A stretch of 64,000 nucleotides of DNA from Pseudomonas sp. BGr12 (GCF_030272895.1 NZ_JALRNF010000030.1:1-64000); one strand, 5' to 3'. Counted from the stretch's first letter, positions 25,851 through 34,795 are shown. Notes: generated by a model from the sequence alone, not told the origin. Made by a program: numbers and translations.

Positions 25851-26879
25851 TCATGGCCGAATCAGTCGTTCGGCCTCGTGGCGGAACTTGCGAAACAGGT
25901 GCGGCGTCTCGCCGTAGCACTTGCGAAACTGCTGGATGAAATGCGAGGCATCGGCAAAGCCCGTGGCGTAGGCAATCTGCGTCACGTGCAGGCTGGTGTC
26001 ACTGAGCAGCTTGCGTGCCTGTTGCAAGCGCAGTTGGCGCCAATACTGGGCCGGCGGCTGGTCGGTGTTGACCAGGAAGGCGCGATGCAACTGGCGCTCG
26101 CTGCAGCCCAGGCTCGCTGCCAGTTGCTTGAGCGTGCAGTGGCTGTCCAGGTGGCTGCGCATGTAGTCGATGGCGCGCTGCACCAGCGGGTCCTGGTAGA
26201 CGTGGGCCACAGCGGTGTCGGTGTTGCGCTGGACTTCCTCGTCATTGACCAGCAGGTATTCCAGGCCTTTCTGCGCCCGCCGCTTGCCACAGTGACGGCT
26301 GATGATCTCGGCCGCGAGTTCAAATGCGGTGCCGCCCGGGCAGGTGAAGATGCCGGTGTCTTCCACATAGGCCTTGTCGACGACGATCCGGGTGTCGGGG
26401 AACAGCGCCGCGAATTCATCCCGTACGGTGAAGTGCACCGCGCAGCGCCGGCCCTTGAGCACGCCGGCCAGGCCAAGGGTGAAGTAGGAGGCACACAAGG
26501 CGATGATCGGCACCTTGCGCTCGACCAGTCGATGGATGTAGCCGAGCAGCTCGGGTGCTGGGTTCATGACCCCTGACAGCAGGCCGCCGGCCAGCACCAC
26601 GTAGTCGTAGCGCTCATCCGGGTCGAGGGGCCGGGTCGGGGCAATCGGCAGGCCGCAACTGGCGGTGACCGCTTCGCCTGTCACGCTCAGCCAGTCCCAT
26701 TGGCAGTAGATCTGCCGGCTGTCGAACGAGCGGTCCGCGGCGAAGCGCAGCGAGTCGACGAAGCCGGCCACCGGCGTCAGGGTGAACTGCTCGATCAGCA
26801 CGATGGCGACCCGCAGGTCGGGCTTGCCCGGCGGTGCCGAGGTGTCGTGCGGGGTTTCGAAATGGCTTTGGGTCTTCAT
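25851..26879 (-). CDS. GlxA-family transcriptional regulator (DJ-1/PfpI + AraC)
   Basis: The 342-residue protein joins an N-terminal DJ-1/PfpI-like domain (about 20-190; nucleophile elbow IIALCASYFTLGLA with Cys near 130) to a C-terminal AraC-type double helix-turn-helix (about 235-335; LKQLAASLGCSERQLHRAF, and TQIAYATGFADASHFIQQFR). This architecture is used by regulators of amine, betaine and arginine catabolism. It lies convergent to the MFS gene and probably activates the adjacent catabolic genes. Confidence 0.92.
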   Translation of the reverse strand: MKTQSHFETPHDTSAPPGKPDLRVAIVLIEQFTLTPVAGFVDSLRFAADRSFDSRQIYCQWDWLSVTGEAVTASCGLPIAPTRPLDPDERYDYVVLAGGLLSGVMNPAPELLGYIHRLVERKVPIIALCASYFTLGLAGVLKGRRCAVHFTVRDEFAALFPDTRIVVDKAYVEDTGIFTCPGGTAFELAAEIISRHCGKRRAQKGLEYLLVNDEEVQRNTDTAVAHVYQDPLVQRAIDYMRSHLDSHCTLKQLAASLGCSERQLHRAFLVNTDQPPAQYWRQLRLQQARKLLSDTSLHVTQIAYATGFADASHFIQQFRKCYGETPHLFRKFRHEAERLIRP

Positions 26880-26954
26880 TGTTTTTATAGGCAGCGCAGG
26901 ACGAAAACGATCCTACCCCGAGCCAGTACAGCCGTACAGCATCCCCCGTTGAAC

Positions 26955-27446
26955 CTACAGTTTCATCAACATTTCATGCCAGGCCATGCCGCCATGATCG
27001 GACGCCGAAGGCTTCACGTAGCCATAGCCCATGCGTTCATAGAGCGCCACGTGTCGCTCCTTGCACATCAGGTGGATGGTCTGTTTGTCCAGTGCCTTCA
27101 TGCGCCGGATGAACTCGCGCATCATCAGCGAGGCATAGCCTTTGCCCTGCTGGGCGGGGTCGACCACCACCGACATGATCACCACGTTCGGTGCATCCGG
27201 CGAATGGCCGACCAGTTCCTTGAACGCTTCATCGGACATCACCACCTCGAAGGCGCAGCCGCAGTTGATGAAGCCTATGACTTCACCGGCCGCTTCCATG
27301 ATCAGAAAGCCCTCGGGGTACTGGGCGATGCGCGTGGTGATCTTCTCCAGGGTGGCGGCTTCGTCGCCTTCGTAGGCGGTGGATTCGATCTGGAAGCAGC
27401 GGGACGCGTCGGACAACGCAGCGTTACGGAAGGTGGGAGAGGCCAT
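26955..27446 (-). CDS. GNAT-family N-acetyltransferase
   Basis: A 163-residue acetyltransferase with core VVIMSVVVDPAQQGKGYASLMMREFIR (about 92-118), where QGKGYA is the acetyl-CoA loop, and ALYERMGYGYV at the C-terminus. The layout resembles arylalkylamine/serotonin N-acetyltransferase-like GNATs (VxPxxQGKGYAS). An aromatic or polyamine acceptor is possible but unproven. The first ATG is used. Confidence 0.88.
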   Translation of the reverse strand: MASPTFRNAALSDASRCFQIESTAYEGDEAATLEKITTRIAQYPEGFLIMEAAGEVIGFINCGCAFEVVMSDEAFKELVGHSPDAPNVVIMSVVVDPAQQGKGYASLMMREFIRRMKALDKQTIHLMCKERHVALYERMGYGYVKPSASDHGGMAWHEMLMKL

Positions 27447-27601
27447 TTGAGTTCCGGGGGCGAGAGGCGGGTTGGCGGTCAGTATAAAAAATATTGCAGC
27501 TACCCCTCAGTTTTTTGAATTACCACCGCCTGCCGCTTCACCGGCAAAATCGCCCGCACGCAACACCCCAAAAAATTCCATCTCCATGGACGGAGCTATT
27601 C

Positions 27602-27652
27602 AGTATTGCGCTTCGCAATACTCAGCCCAGCCGTTTTGGCCGGGCTTTTTTC
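27602..27652 (+). terminator. Double hairpin with U-tract: leader terminator or small-RNA 3' end
   Basis: A nine-pair stem AGTATTGCG/CGCAATACT with loop CTT (27602-27622) is followed directly by a GC-rich stem AGCCCAGCC/GGCCGGGCT with one mismatch and a run of six T (27624-27651). This is a good intrinsic terminator pointing rightwards, but no plus-strand gene precedes it. It must end either a short RNA from the 27447-27600 gap (TATAAA at 27483) or attenuate the HPP-CBS gene whose ATG is 25 bases further on. Confidence 0.65.
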
Positions 27653-27676
27653 TACTGCCAGGTACACGATTTTCCC

Positions 27677-28828
27677 ATGTCTACACGCAACGGGTTCGGC
27701 CGGCTGCTGCCGGCACCTCTGAATATCCCTCCCAAAGAATGGCTACGCGCAGGTGTCGGTGCATTGCTCGGCCTGTTCCTCGCAGGTCTGGCCTGCAGCT
27801 ATGCCTTCGGCTCCAGTGTGGCGCTGCACCTGCTCGGGCCGTTGGCGGCGACGGCGGTGTTGTTGTTCGCCGTGCATTCCGGCGCGTTGGCGCAGCCCTG
27901 GCCGGTACTCGGCAGCTATGCCTGCGCCACGGCCGTCGGGTTGCTGATGCATCACCTGTTCGGTTCGGCGCTGTGGGTCGCGGCAGCGGCCCTGGGCGTG
28001 GCGCTGGTGCTGATGTGCCTGTTGCGTTGCCTGCACCCGCCCGGTGGCGGGGTGGCGGTGAGTGTGGTGCTGGCCGATTCGACCCTGGCGGCGTTGGGCG
28101 ACCAGGTGTTCGAGCCGATCATGCTCAACGCCCTGGTGCTGGTGGCGGTGGCGATTCTCTACAACCGCCTGACTGGGGTGCGTTATCCGAAGACCGCCGC
28201 GCCGCGCAAGGACCTGCACCACACCGCCGATGTGCTGCCGGGGGAGCGGGTCGGGGTCAGCGGGGCGGACCTGGACCAGGCCCTGGAAGAGCTGGGTGAG
28301 TTCGTCGACGTGACCCGCGACGAACTGGAGCGGATCATCCTGGCTACCGAGCAACATGCCTTGCAGCGCAGCCTGGGTGGGATTACCGCGGCCTCGGTGA
28401 TGTCGCGGGATGTGCAGCAGGCCACGCCAAAGACGACCTTGCAGCAAGCCTGGCAACTGCTGTCGAGCCACCATTTGAAGACTTTGCCGGTACTGGATGA
28501 GGCGCGGCGCCTGGTGGGTATCGTCAGCCTGAGCGACCTGGTCGGGCCGGCCATGGCCCAGGCGCGCTTCAGCTGGCGCGGCCTGTTCGGGCGCAGGCCC
28601 CGGGTGCTGATGGAGCAGTTGATGAGCCGGCCGGTGATCACGGTGCGCAGCGACGAGCCGGCGGTGGCCCTGATTCCACTGCTCAGCGAGCAAGGGCTGC
28701 ACTGCCTGCCGGTGATGGACGGCGAGCGGCTGGTCGGGGTGATCACCCAGACCGATCTGATCGCCGGGCTCAAGCGGCACCTGCTCAGTGCCGCGCAGGT
28801 TTCAGATCACCGGGTCCCAGCGTTGTGA
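27677..28828 (+). CDS. HPP-family membrane protein with two CBS domains
   Basis: A 383-residue protein. Residues about 25-165 form the four-helix HPP membrane domain with its signature LRCLHPPGGGVAV. Two CBS domains follow (about 240-295: VMSRDVQQATPKTTLQQAWQLL; about 315-372: LMSRPVITVRSDEPAVALIPLL), which bind adenine nucleotides and should gate the membrane part. Related HPP proteins have been linked to nitrite transport in chloroplasts and cyanobacteria; for this protein that is only a hint. The 3' end overlaps the convergent LysR gene by 27 bases. Confidence 0.88.
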   Translation: MSTRNGFGRLLPAPLNIPPKEWLRAGVGALLGLFLAGLACSYAFGSSVALHLLGPLAATAVLLFAVHSGALAQPWPVLGSYACATAVGLLMHHLFGSALWVAAAALGVALVLMCLLRCLHPPGGGVAVSVVLADSTLAALGDQVFEPIMLNALVLVAVAILYNRLTGVRYPKTAAPRKDLHHTADVLPGERVGVSGADLDQALEELGEFVDVTRDELERIILATEQHALQRSLGGITAASVMSRDVQQATPKTTLQQAWQLLSSHHLKTLPVLDEARRLVGIVSLSDLVGPAMAQARFSWRGLFGRRPRVLMEQLMSRPVITVRSDEPAVALIPLLSEQGLHCLPVMDGERLVGVITQTDLIAGLKRHLLSAAQVSDHRVPAL

Positions 28829-29668
28829 CCAGTCGCTGTCGCCTGCCGCCACTCGCTCGCGCAGGATCCTGAAGGCCTGCTGCAGGGCTTCGCTGTCACG
28901 CTCACGGGCGTGCACCAGGTAGGTGGGGTAGGTGAATTCCGGGGCCTGGGGCACGCGTTCGAACACACCGCTGTCCAGGTAGCTCTGCACCACGCGGGTA
29001 CGGAAGTAGCCGCTGCCGCCGTGCTCGAGAATGAACTGCAGGGCCAGCGGGCCGAGGTTGAAGCTCAGGGCAGGGCGCGCACATTCGGGTAGGGCGGCGT
29101 CGTGCTGGCGACGGAAGGCTTCGCCCCAGTCGATATAGATGTAGGGCTCAGGCTTGTCCTTGTGGCGGATGCGGATGAGCTTTTCTTCCATCAACTGCTC
29201 CACCTGCAGGCCCGGGCCGTAGGTGGGCTGGTACACCAGCACGGCGTCGAGCACGCCCATCTCCAGTTTGCGCAGCAAGGATTCGCCATCGCTGACTTCG
29301 TTGCGAATGGCATGGCTGGGCATTTGCTGGTGCAGGGCGCCGACCCAGTCGAGCACCATGGGGTTGCCCAGGCTCACTTCGCCACCGATGTGCAGCACCT
29401 GGTGGCAGCCTTCGGGCAGGGGCAGGTCGCGGCGGGCAGCTTCCCAGGTCTGCACCAGCTGATTGGCATAGACCACGAAGGCTTCACCGTCGGCGGTGAG
29501 GCTGGCGCCGCTGCGGCTGCGGATGAACAGCTGGCAGGACAGGTGTTGTTCGAGCTTCTGTACCCGGGCGGTGATGGCGGTCTGGGTGACGTGCAGGCGC
29601 TCGGCGGCGGCGACCAGGCTGCCGCTGCGGACGATTTCAAGGAAGGTGCGGGCCAGCTCGATATCCAT
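28802..29668 (-). CDS. LysR-family transcriptional regulator
   Basis: The 288-residue form beginning MDIELARTFLEIVRSGSLVA has the standard LysR helix-turn-helix (to about residue 60: AAAERLHVTQTAITARVQKLE) and an effector domain with YPTYLVHARERDSEALQQAF near the end. An alternative ATG ten codons upstream (29698) cannot be excluded, as neither start has a strong Shine-Dalgarno. It faces the REP unit and the second TonB receptor gene; target unknown. Confidence 0.88.
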   Translation of the reverse strand: MDIELARTFLEIVRSGSLVAAAERLHVTQTAITARVQKLEQHLSCQLFIRSRSGASLTADGEAFVVYANQLVQTWEAARRDLPLPEGCHQVLHIGGEVSLGNPMVLDWVGALHQQMPSHAIRNEVSDGESLLRKLEMGVLDAVLVYQPTYGPGLQVEQLMEEKLIRIRHKDKPEPYIYIDWGEAFRRQHDAALPECARPALSFNLGPLALQFILEHGGSGYFRTRVVQSYLDSGVFERVPQAPEFTYPTYLVHARERDSEALQQAFRILRERVAAGDSDWSQRWDPVI

Positions 29669-29737
29669 GGAGGTTGCCAGGTCGGGAAGGTTGCCCATTC
29701 TAGAGGTTTTGCACCGAGCCAGGGCAACTGCACCGTG

Positions 29738-29800
29738 GTGGGAGCGGGCTTGCCCCGCGATGCGGTGGTGGGGTCGATCGCGGGGCAAGCCCGCTCCCAC
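29738..29800. repeat. REP/BIME inverted pair, type 1
   Basis: Arms GTGGGAGCGGGCTTGCCCC and its exact complement around a short spacer (GATGCGGTGGTGGGGTCGATC). It lies between the divergent LysR and TonB receptor genes. Confidence 0.92.
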
Positions 29801-29824
29801 CGGTGGGGGAATGCTTTTCAATGG

Positions 29825-29853
29825 ATTACATAATTGTTATGTTATTACATAAT
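29825..29853. promoter_or_regulatory. Candidate Fur/Zur-type operator: ATTACATAAT direct repeat
   Basis: ATTACATAAT occurs at 29825-29834 and again at 29844-29853, with TTATGTTAT between, forming overlapping inverted repeats. The site lies just before AAAGGAGC and the receptor ATG. Metal-responsive repressors of the Fur superfamily bind such AT-rich dyads; ATGTTATTACAT is close to Zur-type sites, so zinc rather than iron control is possible. Confidence 0.5.
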
Positions 29854-29867
29854 AGAAAGGAGCCCCC

Positions 29868-31961
29868 ATGAACCCGTTCCCCGCACGGCTGTCCCTCGGC
29901 CTGTCCGCATCCTTGCTTGCCTTGCCCACCGCCGCCACAGAGCCCGTATTGCTCGAAGCCTTGAACGTCAACGAACGCCAGTTCGAGGAAACCGCCACCG
30001 GCCCGGTGCAGGGCTATCGCGCCACCCGCTCCGGCACCGCGACGAAAACCGACACCGATATCCGCGACATCCCGCAGAGCATCGCCGTGGTCCCGGCCCA
30101 GGTGCTCGAAGACCTGGGCAGCACGCGCATCGACCGCGCTCTGGACTTTGCCGGCGGGGTCGGCCGGCAGAACAATTTCGGTGGCCTGACCTTCCTCAAC
30201 TACAGCGTGCGCGGCTTCACCACCGGCGAGCTGTACAAGAACGGCTTCGCGGTCAACCGCGGCAGCTACAGCGCCCCGGATACCTCGAACATCGAGCGCA
30301 TCGAGGTGCTCAAGGGGCCGGCGGCCAGCCTGTACGGGCGCGGTGATCCGGGCGGGCTGGTGAATATCGTCAGCAAACGGCCCCAGGCCGAGGCCTTCAC
30401 CCATCTCAAGGCCAATGCCGGTAGCTGGGACCGCTACCGCAGCAGCCTGGACCTGAACACGCCGCTGGACGAGGACGGCCGGGTGTTGTCGCGGGTCAAC
30501 CTGGCAGTGGAAGACAACGGCAGCTTTCGCGATTACGTCGGCAGCGAGCGACGCATCGTCAGCCCGTCGCTGAGCTGGCAGTTGAGCCCGGACACCTTGT
30601 TGTCGATCGACAGTGAGTTCTCGCGTACCGAGTCGGTGTTCGACCGTGGCATTCCCGCCGTGAACAATGAACTGGGGCCGGTCAGCCGTTCGAGCTTTTT
30701 CGGTGAGCCGAACGACGGGCGCATCCGCAACGACAACCAGACCCTGGACCTGACCCTGGAGCACTACCTGAACGAAAGTTGGAAGCTGCGCCTGGCCAAC
30801 CACTACACCCAGGGCCGCCTCAAGGGCAACAGCTCCGAGCCCCAGCGCCTGGTCGGCACGACGCTGAGCCGCTTCTACCGCGAGCGGGATTTCGAGTGGA
30901 ACGACAGCATCACCCAGGCCGAACTGCATGGCCATTTCGACTTCGCCGGCTGGCAGCACCAGAGCCTGATCGGCCTTGAGTACGAGAACTACCGCAACAG
31001 CCAGAAGTACCCGCAGAGCATCACCTCGCAGGACTACGGCCTGAACATCTACAACCCGGTGTATGGCCAGCCGAAACCGGCACTGGTGAACCCCAACGAC
31101 TTCTTCGAACGCACCGAAAGCTACGCCCTCAACCTGCAGGACCAGATCCTGTTCACGGAGCGCCTGCGAGGATTGCTGGGTGTGCGTCTGGAGCATATCG
31201 AACAGACCGCGCAGAACCGTGCCAGCCAGGTCAGCAACCGTCAGGAGAAGGATGTAGCCACACCTCGCGCAGGTCTGCTGTATCAGCTCACCCCTGAAGT
31301 CGGCGTGTTCGCCAATGCCTCCACTTCGTTCAAGCCCAACAGCATCGGCACCCAGGGCCAGGTGTACAAGCCGGAGAAGGGCCTGGGCTATGAAACCGGT
31401 CTCAAGCTCGACCTGTTCGACAGCCGTCTGGGAGCGACGCTCGCGCTGTTTCATATCGACAAGGAAAACGTCATCACCACCGATGCCCTGGGCAACAGCA
31501 TCGCCGCCGGCAAGGCACGTAGCCAGGGTGTCGATCTGCAGTTCAGCGGCCAACTCAGCGAGGCGCTGCGGCTGATCGGTGCCTATGCCTATATCGATGC
31601 CGAGGTGACCAAGGGCGATGCCAACCTGCCCGAGGGCAGCGACCTGCTGGGGATTCCCCGGCACAGCGGTAGCGTGATGGCGGTGTATGAGTTTCAGCAG
31701 GGGGTGTTGCACGGGGCTGATGTCGGTGCAGCGGCCAACTATGTGGGCGAGCGTTCCGGCCAGGCGGGCAGCAGTTTCCGCTTGCCGAGCTACAGCACCG
31801 TCGACTTGCTGGCGCACTACAAGGTCAATGAACACGCTACCGTCGGTCTGAACCTCAACAACCTGTTCGACCGCAAATACTACGAGCGCGGCTACAACGC
31901 GGTGTGGAACCTGCCGGGCGAGCCGCGCAACCTGATGCTCAGTTTGAGCGTGGCGCTGTGA
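29868..31961 (+). CDS. TonB-dependent siderophore receptor without STN domain
   Basis: A 697-residue outer-membrane receptor: signal peptide (SASLLALPTAATE, about residue 24), plug at about 50-165 (DIPQSIAVVPAQVLEDLG, GRGDPGGLVNIVSKRP) and a barrel ending RNLMLSLSVAL. It lacks the N-terminal STN signalling domain of the receptor at 2339, so it takes up substrate but should not signal to a FecI/FecR pair. AAAGGAGC precedes the ATG. The family is FhuA/FhuE-like. The unusual operator upstream leaves the metal cue open. Confidence 0.92.
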   Translation: MNPFPARLSLGLSASLLALPTAATEPVLLEALNVNERQFEETATGPVQGYRATRSGTATKTDTDIRDIPQSIAVVPAQVLEDLGSTRIDRALDFAGGVGRQNNFGGLTFLNYSVRGFTTGELYKNGFAVNRGSYSAPDTSNIERIEVLKGPAASLYGRGDPGGLVNIVSKRPQAEAFTHLKANAGSWDRYRSSLDLNTPLDEDGRVLSRVNLAVEDNGSFRDYVGSERRIVSPSLSWQLSPDTLLSIDSEFSRTESVFDRGIPAVNNELGPVSRSSFFGEPNDGRIRNDNQTLDLTLEHYLNESWKLRLANHYTQGRLKGNSSEPQRLVGTTLSRFYRERDFEWNDSITQAELHGHFDFAGWQHQSLIGLEYENYRNSQKYPQSITSQDYGLNIYNPVYGQPKPALVNPNDFFERTESYALNLQDQILFTERLRGLLGVRLEHIEQTAQNRASQVSNRQEKDVATPRAGLLYQLTPEVGVFANASTSFKPNSIGTQGQVYKPEKGLGYETGLKLDLFDSRLGATLALFHIDKENVITTDALGNSIAAGKARSQGVDLQFSGQLSEALRLIGAYAYIDAEVTKGDANLPEGSDLLGIPRHSGSVMAVYEFQQGVLHGADVGAAANYVGERSGQAGSSFRLPSYSTVDLLAHYKVNEHATVGLNLNNLFDRKYYERGYNAVWNLPGEPRNLMLSLSVAL

Positions 31962-32007
31962 GCGGGCTATAGTCGAGGCTCTCACCCTTGGCAATGGAAG
32001 GCCCTTG

Positions 32008-32832
32008 ATGAACGACTCGATGGAACTGAACCGCCTCAACTGGGATGAACGGGCGCCGCTGCATGCAGCGTCCAGCGAGTATGAGGTGGAGGCATTCATT
32101 ACCGACCCCGCACACCTCTCCGAGGTCGTGCGTTTCGACCTGCCGCGCCTGGGCGATATCCGCGGCCTGCGCACGGTGCACCTGCAGTGTCATATCGGCA
32201 CCGACACCCTGTCGCTGGCGCGGCTGGGCGCGCAGGTGAGCGGGCTGGACTTTTCCGCCCAGTCGCTGGCCCAGGCGCGCGCACTGGCCGCGCGTTGCGG
32301 CGCGCCGATCGACTATGTCGAGTCTGACGTCTACGCCGCCGACCAGGTGCTGGCGGCGGGCAGCTTCGACCTGGTCTACACCGGCATCGGCGCCCTGATC
32401 TGGCTGCCGGACATCGAGCGCTGGGCGCGTACGGTGGCGGCCTTGCTCAAGCCCGGTGGCCGGCTGTTCCTGCGTGAAGGCCACCCGATGCTGCTGGCGG
32501 TGAACGAGGACCACCAGGACAAGCTGCTGATCGAGTTTCCCTACTTCGAGCGGGAGGCGCCGACGGTGTGGGACAGCGACCAGACCTACGTCGAGACGGA
32601 TACGCCGCTGACCCGCACGCTGACCCATGAGTGGAACCACGGGCTGGGTGAAGTCATCAGCGCCTTGCTCGCCCATGGCTTGCAGATCAGCGCACTGGTG
32701 GAACACGACAGCATTCCCTGGGAGGCGCTGCCGGGGCAGATGAGCAAGCGTGAGGATGGGGAGTGGATGCTGAGCAAGGATCGCTGGCGCTTGCCGTTGA
32801 GCTATACCTTGCAGGCGGTGAAGCGGGGGTGA
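32008..32832 (+). CDS. Class I SAM-dependent methyltransferase
   Basis: A 274-residue Rossmann methyltransferase: SAM motif I VHLQCHIGTDTLSLARLGA (about 52-70), acidic residue in GLDFSAQS, and motif for YTGIGALIWLPDIERW with LLKPGGRLFLREGHP. The glycine-rich loop is the QCHIGTD variant, as in a family of small-molecule methyltransferases. GGAAGG lies seven bases before ATG 32008 (a TTG immediately before it is not used). It follows the receptor gene by 46 bases and might be co-transcribed. Substrate unknown. Confidence 0.85.
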   Translation: MNDSMELNRLNWDERAPLHAASSEYEVEAFITDPAHLSEVVRFDLPRLGDIRGLRTVHLQCHIGTDTLSLARLGAQVSGLDFSAQSLAQARALAARCGAPIDYVESDVYAADQVLAAGSFDLVYTGIGALIWLPDIERWARTVAALLKPGGRLFLREGHPMLLAVNEDHQDKLLIEFPYFEREAPTVWDSDQTYVETDTPLTRTLTHEWNHGLGEVISALLAHGLQISALVEHDSIPWEALPGQMSKREDGEWMLSKDRWRLPLSYTLQAVKRG

Positions 32833-32856
32833 GGGTGGTCGGGTGCGCGGGCCTTA

Positions 32857-32880
32857 TCGCGGGGCAAGCCCGCTCCTACA
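32857..32880. repeat. Single REP arm overlapping the topB stop codon
   Basis: A lone type 1 arm, ATCGCGGGGCAAGCCCGCTC followed by CTACA, with no partner arm nearby. The topB stop codon (32876-32878 on the minus strand) lies inside it, so the repeat inserted at, or now forms, the end of that gene. Confidence 0.85.
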
Positions 32881-34795
32881 TCCGTGGCTTGCGCGTCCGC
32901 TTGGCCGGCGCTGAACTGCTCTTGCGCTTCTTCTTCCACGGCGCCCGTTGTGTCGGCGGCCCGCTGATGGTCAGGCTCAACCCCGCGCAGCGTTCCACCT
33001 GCTTGCTCATCCACGCCGACTGCTTGGCGACGAATTCCTCAAGGCTCATCTCACCGCTCTGGACCATGTCCAGGGCCTGCTCCCAGATCGCCGTGGTGCC
33101 CGGGTCGGCAATCGCCCGGGGCACCGCGTCGATCAGGCTGAAGGCTGCCGGGGTGGCGCTCAGCGCCTTGCCGTTCTTGACCAGGTAGCCGCGGTCGAGC
33201 AGGCCCTGGATGATCCCGGCGCGGGTGGCCTCGGTGCCGATGCCGGTGGTGTCCTTGAGCTTCTGCTTGAGGCGCGGGTCGTCCACCAGCTTGGCTACGT
33301 TCTTCATGGCCTTGATCAGGTCGCCTTCGGTGAAGGGCTTGGGCGGCTGGGTCCACAGGTCCTTGAGGTTGACCTCGACCACGGCGCAGTCCTGGCCCTG
33401 GCGCAAGGCCGGCAGCACCTGGGCAACCGGCGCCTCGCGGCCTTTGCCGGGCGTCAGCGCCTCGGGCAGGGCACGGCGCCAGCCCGGCTCGACGATCTGC
33501 TTGCCCACCGCGCGCAGGTCGTAACCTGCGCAGTCGAAATCGGCCTGGGTGCGGTCGTACTCGTGGTTGGGCAGGAACTGGGCCAGGTAGCGAGCACGGA
33601 TCAGGGTGTAGACCGCCTTGTACTTGGGCGGCAGGCGTGACGGATCGCTGGCCGCAGCAGTGGGGATGATGCCGTGGTGGGCGCTGACCTTGGCGTCGTT
33701 CCAGGCGCGTGAACGGCGTTGCGCCTGCAGGTGAGCCTGCAAGGGCGCAAGGCCGGAGTCGGCGCGCAGCAGGGCGGCGAGAATCCCCGGCGCCTCGGCG
33801 TGCTGGCTCATGGGCAGGTAGCCGCAGTCGCTGCGCGGGTAGGTGATCAGCTTGTGGGTCTCGTACAGCGCCTGGGCGATGTCGAGGGTTTCCTGGGCGC
33901 CGAGGCCGAGTTTTTTCGAGCACAGCTCCTGCAGGGTGCCGAGGTCGAAGGGCAGGGGCGCCGCCTCGCGCACGCGTTCGGTGGCCAGTTTGACCAGTCG
34001 GGCCGTGCCGGCATTGCCGATGGCGGTGGCTGCCTGCCGGGCCAGGTCCTGCTTGAGGCAGCGACCCTGGTCGTCGCAGGCGTCTTCACTGGCGCGCCAT
34101 TGTGCGGTGAATCGTGCCCCGGCACTGTCGAGCTGGACATCGATGGCCCAGAACGGCACCGGCACGAAGTCGGCGATGCTGCGGTCGCGGTCGACCACCA
34201 GGCGCAGGGTCGGGGTTTGCACCCGGCCCACCGGCAGCACGCCCTGGTAGCCGGACTGGCGACCGAGCAGGGTGAACAGCCGGCTCATGTTCATGCCGAT
34301 CAGCCAGTCGGCCCGCGAGCGGCCCAATGCCGAGTGATACAGGCTGAAGGTTTCGTTGCCCGGCTTGAGCGCGGCCAGGGCCTTGCGGATCGAGGCATCG
34401 TCCAGGGCCGAGAGCCACAGACGGCGGATCGGCCCACGGTAGCGGCAGTGTTCCACCAGCTCGCGGGCGATCATCTCGCCTTCGCGGTCGGCGTCGGTGG
34501 CGATCACCAGTTCCCGGGCTTCGCCCAGCAGGCGCTTGACCGCCTTGAACTGGCTGGCGGTCTTGGGCTTGACCAGCATCTTCCACTGGCTGGGGATGAT
34601 CGGCAGGTCCGCCAGCACCCAGCGCTTGTAGCGCTCGTCGTAGCTGTCGGGCGGGGCGGTTTCCAGCAGGTGGCCGATACACCAGGTGACGGTGACGTCA
34701 GTGCCGACCCAGCAGCCATCGCCGCGGCGGTTGGCGCCGAGGACCTTGGCGATATCCTTGGCCTGGGAGGGTTTTTCGCAGAGAAACAGGCGCAT
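32876..34795 (-). CDS. topB: DNA topoisomerase III (type IA)
   Basis: This 639-residue enzyme begins MRLFLCEKPSQAKDIAKVLG, the usual TopB start; an extra upstream segment to 34861 is dropped. The TOPRIM domain contains VIATDADREGEMIARELV (about 100-117). The catalytic tyrosine lies in THKLITYPRSDCGYL (about 317). It relaxes negatively supercoiled DNA and decatenates single-strand-linked molecules. The C-terminus is a short basic tail (KKKRKSSSAPAKRTRKPRM) without zinc ribbons. The last codons and the stop fall in a REP arm. Confidence 0.96.
   Translation of the reverse strand: MRLFLCEKPSQAKDIAKVLGANRRGDGCWVGTDVTVTWCIGHLLETAPPDSYDERYKRWVLADLPIIPSQWKMLVKPKTASQFKAVKRLLGEARELVIATDADREGEMIARELVEHCRYRGPIRRLWLSALDDASIRKALAALKPGNETFSLYHSALGRSRADWLIGMNMSRLFTLLGRQSGYQGVLPVGRVQTPTLRLVVDRDRSIADFVPVPFWAIDVQLDSAGARFTAQWRASEDACDDQGRCLKQDLARQAATAIGNAGTARLVKLATERVREAAPLPFDLGTLQELCSKKLGLGAQETLDIAQALYETHKLITYPRSDCGYLPMSQHAEAPGILAALLRADSGLAPLQAHLQAQRRSRAWNDAKVSAHHGIIPTAAASDPSRLPPKYKAVYTLIRARYLAQFLPNHEYDRTQADFDCAGYDLRAVGKQIVEPGWRRALPEALTPGKGREAPVAQVLPALRQGQDCAVVEVNLKDLWTQPPKPFTEGDLIKAMKNVAKLVDDPRLKQKLKDTTGIGTEATRAGIIQGLLDRGYLVKNGKALSATPAAFSLIDAVPRAIADPGTTAIWEQALDMVQSGEMSLEEFVAKQSAWMSKQVERCAGLSLTISGPPTQRAPWKKKRKSSSAPAKRTRKPRM

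Noticed and set aside
29826..32174. A 782-codon open frame antisense to the second TonB receptor and methyltransferase
   Set aside because: It mirrors third-position G/C of the receptor gene; no ribosome-binding site and no domain. High-GC genes commonly leave such antisense frames (others at 2297-3991, 13982-15766, 17400-18248, 34946-36301, 61399-63171).
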